Origin: Longimicrobiaceae bacterium | Lineage (GTDB): Bacteria > Gemmatimonadota > Gemmatimonadetes > Longimicrobiales > Longimicrobiaceae | DNA: 24,684 nt | NCBI GenBank assembly: GCA_030146875.1 | Contig: JASLAX010000029.1 | Location: forward strand, 1-24,684 | Reading direction: 5' to 3' | Part shown: piece after piece, positions 16,101 to 21,703 of the stretch | Numbering within the stretch: the stretch's first letter is position 1 | Layout: each line of letters begins with the position of its first letter | Position numbers and translations under genes: made by a program | The notes under the pieces: generated by a model | What the model was told of the DNA's origin: nothing | The model's input: the letters and a program-made list of their open reading frames with translations, nothing else | The model's database searches: none

Positions 16101-18733
16101 GCGGCACGGGCTTCACCAGCGTGACGTCGAGCGGCGGCGCGAAGGGTGTGAACCTGGAGTCGCTCGCCGGCTCCCTCACCGTCGCGGGCGGCAGCGTCAC
16201 CGGCTCCACCCAGGCGGGCCTGCGGGTCTTCGCCGGCGAGGGCGACGTGACCTTCGCGGCCAGCGTCAGCACCCCGGTCGACACCGCGGTCGCCATCTCG
16301 AACCGCACGGGCGGCACGGTGGACGTGCAGGGGAGCGTGACCCAGGTCACCCCCACGGCCACCACGCGCGGCATCTTCGTGCGCGGCGGAGCCAACGCGG
16401 CGGCGGTGATCTTCAGCGGCGCGGCCAAGACGCTCACCACCGGCGCGAACCCCGCGCTGACCGTCTCCGGCAACGCGGCGGGCAACGCGATCACCTTCTC
16501 CAACGGCAACCTGGACCTCACCACCACCACCGCCACGGGAATGGACGTCTCGGGCGCGGGCGCGGTGACGGTGTCGGGCGCCGGCAACTCGATCACCACG
16601 ACGAGCGGCGCGGCACTGGACCACAGCAGCACCGGCTCCGTGACCTTCTCCTCCGGCATCCCCATCGCCACCGGGTCCGGCGCGGGCGTCTCGTTCGACG
16701 CGAACGGCACCCTGGCCTTCACCGGCACCGGCCACTCGATCACCACCACCGGCGGCACGGGCATGTTCGGCCTGAACTTCGGGACGCTGGACGTGAACGG
16801 GCTGTCGGTCGGCGTGACCAACGGCGCCGGGCTCGACCTGACGCGCGGCGCCGGGAGCGGGACGGTGTCCGGAACCGGGATCACGAACCTGACCGCGGGG
16901 ACCACGGCCACGGGCGTGAGCCTGAACGGGATCGCCGGGTCGCTGACGGTGGCGGCCGGGTCGATCAGCGGCACGACCACGCGCGCCCTGTACATCACGG
17001 GGGGTGACGCGAACGTCGCCTTCGCGCCCAACCTCTCGGCCACCGCTGGGCGGCTGGTGGAGGTCGCCAGCCGGACGGGCGGAACCGCCACCCTGTCGGG
17101 CACGCTGAGCAGCACCGTGGCGGGGACCGGCCTGCTGCTGAGCGGCAACTCGGGGACGATCAACTTCACGAACGCCAGCCAGACGCTGAGCACCGGCACC
17201 AACGCCGCGTTGACGGTGTCGACCAACGGCGCGGCGGTGAACTTCACCGGCGGGGCGCTGGCGATCACGACCACCAGCGGCGCCGGCTTCAACGCCAGCG
17301 GCGGCGGGACCGTGACCGTGACCGGGGCCACCAACACGGTGACCACCACCACCGGCACCCCGGTGAGCATCTCGGGCACCACCATCGGCGGGACCGGCGT
17401 CACCTTCCGCAGCGTCAACTCGGCCGGCGCGGCGAACGGGATCGTGCTCGCCAACACCGGCGCGGGGGTGTTCACGGTGGCGGGCAACGGGGGCACCTGC
17501 ACCGTGGCCTCGCCCACCTGCACCGGCGGCTACATCCTCAACTCCAGCGGCGCCGGCGTCTCGCTGACCTCCGCGCACGCGGTGCTGACGCGCCTGCGGG
17601 TGCACGGCTCCGGCTCGCACGGCATCACGGCGACGGGGACCGGGAACCTCACGCTCAACAGCAGCTACCTGCAGTCCAACGGCAACGGGGACGAGGAGAA
17701 CGGGCTCAACATCTCCAGCCTCGCTGGTACGGTGCTGATCGACGCCAGCGCCTTCCACGGCGCGGCCGAGAACCTGATCCGCGTGGACAACAACAACGCG
17801 AACCTCACGTTCACGGTGCAGAACTCGAGCACCTTCTCGTACCCGAACCCCGAGAGCAGCGCGTTCCGCAACTCTGCGATCCTGATCACCCCCAAGGGGA
17901 GCTCGGCGATCACGGCGACGGTCACGAGCTCGACCTTCACCAACATCCCGGTGTCCTCGTTCCAGGCCGCTCCCGACGCGAGCTCCACCGCCACGAGCAC
18001 GTACACGTTCACCAACAACACCATCAGCGCGGACGTGGGACTGAACGTGACCTGCGCCTCGAACTCGCAGTGCCGGGTGGGCAACGTGGTGGCCGGCGGA
18101 ACCGGCGGCATCACGAACTTCATCGCAACCGGGAACAGCTTCAACCGCGTGAACGGGGACGGGGTGTTCATCCTGGGCGCCAACCAGTCCTCCACGCTGC
18201 GCACGCGGATCGAGACCAACACGATCAGCAACGCGATGGACGACGCCTTCGTGGTGGGCCTGGGCCAGAGCGCCCGCGTGATCGCGCAGTTCAACGCGAA
18301 CACCATCACCAACATCGGTGCGGACGCGCTCGAGGTCGCCTCGGGCGAGACCAACGCCGCGTTCGGCGCCGGCACGGCGTCGGACATGGACCTGGTGTTC
18401 ACCAACAACGTCATGAGCAACGTGGGCACCAACAATTCTCTGGTGGCTACGGGGGGACCCGGCATCTTCCGCTTCGGGGACGCGGACCAGCTCCTCTGCC
18501 TGGCGTTCACGGGGAACTCCGTGAGCCCCACCCCGGCGACGACGGGCATCAGCGCCTATCTGGACGGGAACTTCGGCGGACTGGGCGGCTCCATGACCTA
18601 CGAGCGGGCAGGCTCCGGCGCGCTCACCGACGCCATGGTGAAGGCGGACAACCCGGGGCTGGACCAGGCCGGCATCATCGTGTCGGGGGTGACCCTCTCC
18701 AACGGGGCCACCTGCACGCGTCCGGGCATCTGA
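13133..18733 (+). CDS. Giant repeat lipoprotein: novel N-domain, Big2, cadherin-like, beta-helix
   Basis: 1,866 residues. The ATG at 13133 gives a compact lipoprotein signal (MRSNRNIRALAGILLVLVAC, Cys20); the ATG at 13097 adds 12 residues and is possible. Neither has a good ribosome binding site. Residues about 45-200 are the same unrecognised domain seen in the two PD40 lipoproteins: LTCRADVKAMSMQC, IIGGQNVSVRLNS, VSVTNLMDG, TRVFFHDGPNGTGGS, FTAAGQIYYEY, WEFDVPAEVTQFTFQVYV. A Big2-like Ig domain follows (about 206-291; VVTWSSSDPAVASVD). Next is a cadherin-like/VCBS-type domain (about 292-387; GVLANDAAPEGG, GSYTYLSAPGYTGADTARYVVSDG). The remainder is a Gly/Thr/Ser/Asn-rich parallel beta-helix beginning VWYVRNNATAPGDGRDTSPFT, containing four long imperfect repeats, and ending in a Cys-containing tail (NGATCTRPGI). 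Probably a surface-exposed adhesin-like or carbohydrate-interacting protein; no catalytic motif is recognised. Confidence 0.85.
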   Translation: MRSNRNIRALAGILLVLVACFDEPNPLGPDGPEKPGRPADPRDAIALTCRADVKAMSMQCMETPPPGTGSSADIIIGGQNVSVRLNSANLAYAGGIFSADVSVTNLMDGQIIGSSDGVTPSPTRVFFHDGPNGTGGSVAVHDDGGGPGDGAATFTAAGQIYYEYSDILEFEETSAIREWEFDVPAEVTQFTFQVYVSAAVRYPNGWVQVDPASAVLDPAQTLQLVDSVFDRLRRHQDAKVVTWSSSDPAVASVDASTGLVTANANGTATITASVTPGGGGIADGTATITVNAAPVAVDDAVDAFGNVTLSRTAAQGVLANDAAPEGGQTHTATAVSSTTDEGGTFTVASDGSYTYLSAPGYTGADTARYVVSDGVEADTAKLVITVAGRVWYVRNNATAPGDGRDTSPFTALADAVTAASTGERILILVGDGTTAGMDAGVTLKDGQSLIGQGVASDVTTTLNGDPLVLLAAGTHPKIGRATAGAAITLAQNDSLRGIEIVPSDGAAVLGASFGSVFLRDSRIAAVGGAALDLTTGTVDGELATLSSSGAATGLNLVGIGGSLSATGGLLQTSTTTGVNVSGGDATLALANAVSNAAGRTVAVSGRTGGTVDFSGSVTATGGTGILLQNNTAGTVAFSGSAKSLSTGANAALTISGNSAGTAFDFTGGGLALQTTSAAGISFGGDGTVTVAGANNTIETGAGTAISGDTFGTLNLEMQQVQSLSGTALDLRAGTVGGAGITDLYSTDGGKGVNLENLAGTLTVAGGTVSGATQAGLRVQGGAGIIDFGADISSPTDSAVAIFGRSGGTVTVSGTITQGSAGSPVGRGIWVRDGSGAAAVTFSGSTKELFTGANTAVTVTGNASGNTVGFTGGNLDLHTTTATALNFSGAGAVTVSGTGNSIETTTGAGVNHTGAGSLTFADANPVISTGLGTGVSFGGAGTLAFTGTAGSVTTTGGTAVFGLNFGTLNVSNLTASATGGTAVDLRTGTVGGTGFTSVTSSGGAKGVNLESLAGSLTVAGGSVTGSTQAGLRVFAGEGDVTFAASVSTPVDTAVAISNRTGGTVDVQGSVTQVTPTATTRGIFVRGGANAAAVIFSGAAKTLTTGANPALTVSGNAAGNAITFSNGNLDLTTTTATGMDVSGAGAVTVSGAGNSITTTSGAALDHSSTGSVTFSSGIPIATGSGAGVSFDANGTLAFTGTGHSITTTGGTGMFGLNFGTLDVNGLSVGVTNGAGLDLTRGAGSGTVSGTGITNLTAGTTATGVSLNGIAGSLTVAAGSISGTTTRALYITGGDANVAFAPNLSATAGRLVEVASRTGGTATLSGTLSSTVAGTGLLLSGNSGTINFTNASQTLSTGTNAALTVSTNGAAVNFTGGALAITTTSGAGFNASGGGTVTVTGATNTVTTTTGTPVSISGTTIGGTGVTFRSVNSAGAANGIVLANTGAGVFTVAGNGGTCTVASPTCTGGYILNSSGAGVSLTSAHAVLTRLRVHGSGSHGITATGTGNLTLNSSYLQSNGNGDEENGLNISSLAGTVLIDASAFHGAAENLIRVDNNNANLTFTVQNSSTFSYPNPESSAFRNSAILITPKGSSAITATVTSSTFTNIPVSSFQAAPDASSTATSTYTFTNNTISADVGLNVTCASNSQCRVGNVVAGGTGGITNFIATGNSFNRVNGDGVFILGANQSSTLRTRIETNTISNAMDDAFVVGLGQSARVIAQFNANTITNIGADALEVASGETNAAFGAGTASDMDLVFTNNVMSNVGTNNSLVATGGPGIFRFGDADQLLCLAFTGNSVSPTPATTGISAYLDGNFGGLGGSMTYERAGSGALTDAMVKADNPGLDQAGIIVSGVTLSNGATCTRPGI
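14669..17381 (+). repeat. Four long imperfect tandem repeats inside the giant lipoprotein gene
   Basis: Units begin at Phe-Gly-(Ser/Thr) codons near 14669, 15260, 16022 and 16778, about 197, 254, 252 and 201 residues long. Landmarks recur in the same order: FGTLN or FGTLD, G(T)ALDL or AVDLRTGTVGG, KGVNLE.LAG.LTVAGG, ..TQAGLRV, GRSGGTV or NRTGGTV, FSG..K.L.TGAN.A.TV.GN, then the next FGTL. Units 2 and 3 are most alike (KGVNLENLAG against KGVNLESLAG; STQAGLRVF against ATQAGLRVQ). Each unit would be several coils of beta-helix. The paralog at 21704 lacks most of this expansion. Confidence 0.75.
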
Positions 18734-18745
18734 CCTCAACATCGA

Positions 18746-18775
18746 CCGGCGGGCGCCGTTCGCGGCGCCCGCCGG
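18746..18775 (+). terminator. Hairpin terminator after the giant lipoprotein gene
   Basis: CCGGCGGGCGCCG (18746-18758) pairs perfectly with CGGCGCCCGCCGG (18763-18775) around a TTCG tetraloop, 12 bases after the stop codon. There is no T tract. It separates the giant gene from the tail-collar trio. Confidence 0.6.
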
Positions 18776-18992
18776 GCACCCCCTCACCCTTCTCCCCTCG
18801 CGGCGGCCACCCAAACGGCCGGAACCGCCTTCCCTCTCCACCCCGCCACCAGACGAGACTGCCCGCAGGGCCGGCGCGCCGCGCCGGTGCAGGGAAACGG
18901 AGGCCGCGATCTGCGTGTCTGCGGCTTTCGTGCGTGTGGTAGCACTTCCCACCCGGTCTCCGCGGCCGGAGACCCCACCCCGAAGGAGGCGT

Positions 18993-19505
18993 ATGTCGGA
19001 GCCCTTCTTGAGCGAGATCAAGCTCGTCTCGTTCAACTTCCCACCGAAAGGCTGGGCGCTGTGCAACGGGCAGTTCCTGCCCATCAACCAGAACCAGGCC
19101 CTCTTCGCCCTGCTGGGCACCACGTACGGCGGCAACGGCCAGACGACCTTCGCCCTGCCGAACCTGCAGGGTAGGGTGCCGATCCACTTCGGCAGCGGAC
19201 ACAACCTGGGCGAGACGGCGGGAAGCACGAGCGTCACGGTGAGCATCACGCAGCTCCCGCAGCACACCCACCTCGCGCAGGGCGTCTCCGACGTCGCCGA
19301 CGTGCAGTCGCCCGTGGGGAACTTCGTGGCGACGGTCGACACCTCCACGTTCGAGCAGATCTACGCCGACCCCTCCTCGTTCATCGCCATGAACGCGGGG
19401 GCGGTGACCAGCGTGGGCGGCAGCCAGCCCCACAACAACATGATGCCGTACCTGGTGCTGAACTTCATCATCGCACTGCAGGGCATCTTCCCCTCCCAGA
19501 ACTGA
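18993..19505 (+). CDS. Tail-collar domain protein 1 (MdpB/microcystin-dependent type)
   Basis: 170 residues from an ATG with GAAGGAGG just upstream; the in-frame extension before it is not needed. The family motif is complete: FNFPPKGWALCNGQFLPINQNQALFALLGTTYGGNGQTTFALPNLQGRVPIHFG (about 14-67), the phage tail Collar-type fold. An HTH motif (His91, His93 in LPQHTH) corresponds to the metal-binding HxH of T4-gp12-like fibres. The C-terminus MNAGAVTSVGGSQPHNNMMPYLVLNFIIALQGIFPSQ is typical of the bacterial MdpB group. There are no other phage structural genes nearby. It heads a three-gene operon with 12-base spacing. The family name reflects homology; a cellular function is not established here. 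Confidence 0.92.
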   Translation: MSEPFLSEIKLVSFNFPPKGWALCNGQFLPINQNQALFALLGTTYGGNGQTTFALPNLQGRVPIHFGSGHNLGETAGSTSVTVSITQLPQHTHLAQGVSDVADVQSPVGNFVATVDTSTFEQIYADPSSFIAMNAGAVTSVGGSQPHNNMMPYLVLNFIIALQGIFPSQN

Positions 19506-19517
19506 CGGAGACCCCCC

Positions 19518-20036
19518 ATGGCGCAACCCTACGTGGGCGAGATCCGGATGTTCGCCGGAAACTTCGCCCCCAACGGCTGGATGTTCTGCGAGGGGCAGAC
19601 GCTGCCGATCGCGGAGAACGAGGTGCTGTTCCAGCTCATCGGCACCACCTACGGCGGCGACGGCCAGGAGACGTTCAACCTGCCGAACCTCGCCAGCCGC
19701 GTGCCCATCCACATGGGCACCGGTCCCGATGGCACCACGTACCAGATCGGGGAGATGGCCGGCACCGAGCAGGAGACGCTGACGGTCCAGCAGATTCCCG
19801 CTCACAGCCACGCGCTCCTGGCCGCCGGAGCGCCGGGAACGGAGACCGGTCCGGCGGGGAACGTGACCGGGCAGCCCCTCACGAAGCGGATCTACGCCGC
19901 GGCCACGGCGCCGGCGGCGATGAACGCGGCCGCCGTGCAGCCCGTCGGCGGCAGCCAGCCGCACGAGAATACCCAGCCGTTCCTCTGCATCAACTTTATC
20001 ATCTCCCTGTTCGGGATCTTCCCGAGCCAGACCTGA
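19518..20036 (+). CDS. Tail-collar domain protein 2 (MdpB type)
   Basis: 172 residues, 12 bases after protein 1, with GGAG upstream. The motif FAPNGWMFCEGQTLPIAENEVLFQLIGTTYGGDGQETFNLPNLASRVPIHMG matches its neighbours, as do HSH (His96, His98 in IPAHSH) and the end MNAAAVQPVGGSQPHENTQPFLCINFIISLFGIFPSQT. Relative to protein 1 it has a few extra residues around DGTTYQ and an Ala/Gly-rich middle (LLAAGAPGTETGPAGNVTG). The three proteins look like diverged duplicates that could form a mixed trimer or fibre tip; this is inference. Confidence 0.92.
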   Translation: MAQPYVGEIRMFAGNFAPNGWMFCEGQTLPIAENEVLFQLIGTTYGGDGQETFNLPNLASRVPIHMGTGPDGTTYQIGEMAGTEQETLTVQQIPAHSHALLAAGAPGTETGPAGNVTGQPLTKRIYAAATAPAAMNAAAVQPVGGSQPHENTQPFLCINFIISLFGIFPSQT

Positions 20037-20048
20037 GGAGCGACCGAC

Positions 20049-20570
20049 ATGTCCGACCAGTTCCTCGCGGAGATCCGGATCTTCCCGTTCAACTTCGCCC
20101 CGACCGGCTGGGCGTTCGCCAACGGGCAGCTCATGCCGATCTCGCAGAACACGGCGCTCTTCGCGCTCCTGGGCACGGTGTACGGAGGCGATGGGAAGGC
20201 CACGTTCGCGCTCCCCGACCTCCAGGGCGCCGCGCCCATGCAGCCGGGCCAGGGACAGGGACTCTCGCTGCGCGACCTGGGCGAGATGAGCGGGGTGGAG
20301 AGCATCACCCTGCTCCAGTCCGAGATCCCGGTGCACACGCATGCGCTGAACGGCCAGGCCACCTTCGGCAACTCCACAGACCCGACCGACCGGGTGTGGG
20401 GGCGACCGTTCGGGGGAGGAGCCATGTACAAGGCCTCGGGAACGCAGGTGCAGCTCGCCCCGCAGGCGCTCAGCCCGAACGGCGGCGGCCTGCCCCACAA
20501 CAACATGCAGCCGTACCTGACGCTCAACTTCTGCATCGCGCTGCAGGGCATCTTCCCGCAGCGGCCGTAG
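20049..20570 (+). CDS. Tail-collar domain protein 3 (MdpB type)
   Basis: 173 residues, 12 bases after protein 2, with a GAGGAG ribosome binding site. Conserved: FAPTGWAFANGQLMPISQNTALFALLGTVYGGDGKATFALPDLQG, HTH (His96, His98 in IPVHTH), and LPHNNMQPYLTLNFCIALQGIFPQ. It is the most divergent of the three: the Cys of GW.xC is replaced by Ala, RVPIH is replaced by AAPMQ, and the MNAxAV segment by LSPNGGG. A hairpin lies downstream, before the GNAT gene. Confidence 0.92.
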   Translation: MSDQFLAEIRIFPFNFAPTGWAFANGQLMPISQNTALFALLGTVYGGDGKATFALPDLQGAAPMQPGQGQGLSLRDLGEMSGVESITLLQSEIPVHTHALNGQATFGNSTDPTDRVWGRPFGGGAMYKASGTQVQLAPQALSPNGGGLPHNNMQPYLTLNFCIALQGIFPQRP

Positions 20571-20661
20571 CGGGCGAGGAGCGGCCAGCCGGCGGGGGAG
20601 CGGACCGGAGCGCCCTTCCGTCCCGCCGGCGCGCCCGTCCTGGTCCGAAAAGGTAATCGAA

Positions 20662-20697
20662 GATCCCCCTGCGGGGCGGCCTGCCCGCGGGGGGATC
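20662..20697 (+). terminator. Hairpin between the tail-collar trio and the GNAT gene
   Basis: GATCCCCC pairs with GGGGGATC, extended by GCGGG/CCCGC across an imperfect centre. It lies 91 bases after the third collar gene and ends 21 bases before the GNAT start. Without a T tract it may be a partial terminator or mRNA-stabilising structure rather than a full stop. Confidence 0.4.
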
Positions 20698-20718
20698 GCA
20701 CCTCTGGAAGCCACCGCG

Positions 20719-21207
20719 ATGCACGAGCGACTGACCCTTCGCCCCATCACGCCCGACGACCAGGACCTGCTCTACCGGCTCTACGTGAGCACCCGGTGGA
20801 AGGAGCTGGCCCAGGTGCCGTGGACCGAAGAGCAGAAGCTTGCGTTCCTTCGCCAGCAGTTCGACGCGCAGCACGCCTACTGGACCGAGAACTACCGGGG
20901 GGCGACCTTCGACGTAGTGCTGATGGACGGCGTTCCCGCCGGGCGGCTCTACGTGGCGCGCTGGGAGAGAGAGCTGCGGATCGTGGACATCGCCCTGTTC
21001 CCGGAGCACCGCGGACGGGGGCTGGGCACGACGCTGCTGCGGCGGGTCTTCGCAGAGGCGGAGGCCGTGGGCAAGGCGACCAGCATCCACGTGGAGATCT
21101 TCAACCCGGCGCGCGCCCTGTACGAGCGACTGGGCTTCCGGCTGGTGGAGGAGAAGGGCGTGTACCTGCTCATGAAGCGCCCCGCGGGCGCCTCCGCGCC
21201 GGTCTGA
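20719..21207 (+). CDS. GNAT-family N-acetyltransferase
   Basis: 162 residues. The acetyl-CoA-binding motif A is clear: IALFPEHRGRGLGTTLLRRVF (about 91-111), with the R-x-x-G-x-G loop at Arg98 to Gly103. NPARALYERLGF (129-140) is the motif B region. The opening LTLRPITPDDQDLLYRLY is typical of small single-domain GNATs. The acyl acceptor cannot be predicted. It lies 148 bases after the tail-collar trio on the same strand; a role in acetylating the collar proteins or a linked surface component is only suggested by position. GGAAG lies about 11 bases upstream of the ATG. Confidence 0.9.
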   Translation: MHERLTLRPITPDDQDLLYRLYVSTRWKELAQVPWTEEQKLAFLRQQFDAQHAYWTENYRGATFDVVLMDGVPAGRLYVARWERELRIVDIALFPEHRGRGLGTTLLRRVFAEAEAVGKATSIHVEIFNPARALYERLGFRLVEEKGVYLLMKRPAGASAPV

Positions 21208-21260
21208 GGGCGGGGCAGACGATGGGGCGCCCGCTCCACAGTTGAGACGCACCTGACCCA

Positions 21261-21303
21261 GAGCAGCCCCGCCGTCCAAAAGCACCGGACGGCGGGGCTG
21301 CTC
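21261..21303 (+). terminator. Strong hairpin terminator after the GNAT gene
   Basis: A perfect 17-bp stem, GAGCAGCCCCGCCGTCC (21261-21277) with its complement at 21287-21303, around the loop AAAAGCACC. It lies 53 bases after the stop codon. There is no T tract, but the stem is the longest in the window. Confidence 0.7.
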
Positions 21304-21703
21304 GCGTCCAGGACCAACGCGACGGCGCTTTGGACCGGGGCTGCCGCGCCCCGCCCCCTTGGGCGCGTCGCACGTAAGTGACTGACGGAGCGCCGTTTCG
21401 CAGGCGTTCGACAGATGGCACGTCGGATGCGGATGTTTGCCGACCGGACCCGCGCGCAACGCGGCGGCGTCCGCCGCCGGCATCCCCCTCCGCCGGGGGG
21501 CAACTCCGAAGAGACATCCTCGCCGTTCTCGCCGCGCCGCGCCCTTTCACGGCCGATCACGGCGGCGTCCCGCGAGCCTCGGCGGGAATCGTCTCCTGAC
21601 GATTCCTGCCGGATCGCAGAAGCCGGCGCCCCCGCGTCCGGTCGTGGAACCGCCCTCCCCGCCGTCGCGGGGCGCGCGCCACCCCCCCTCAAGGATTCGA
21701 CCG
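21304..21703 (+). other. Intergenic region upstream of the second giant lipoprotein gene
   Basis: 400 bases; open frames exist but their composition (Arg/Pro/Ala-rich, no family likeness) looks non-coding. CACGTAAGTGAC near 21370 and CAGGCGTTCG near 21397 resemble ACGTGAGTGGC (12535) and CAGGCGTTCG (12574) upstream of the first giant gene, in the same order. No convincing -35/-10 pair is seen. AAGGA at 21691-21695 is the ribosome binding site for the gene at 21704. Confidence 0.3.

Noticed and set aside
14669..17381. Repeats considered as a CRISPR array or minisatellite
   Set aside because: The repeats are long, imperfect and in frame within a beta-helix protein; there are no short identical repeats with unique spacers.
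14236..17523. Very long minus-strand open frames opposite the giant lipoprotein gene (also opposite recQ, RNase and collar genes)
   Set aside because: They are codon-shadow frames of GC-rich genes: composition is Val/Pro/Ala or Arg/Gly/His-rich without family likeness, while the opposite strand encodes clear domains.
18993..20570. Tail-collar genes considered as a prophage or tailocin
   Set aside because: No other phage structural, lysis, replication or integration gene is visible; collar-domain trios of MdpB type occur on their own in bacteria.
20949..21692. Minus-strand frames across the GNAT 3' end and the following intergenic region
   Set aside because: They run through the 17-bp terminator hairpin and show no recognisable domain or ribosome binding site.
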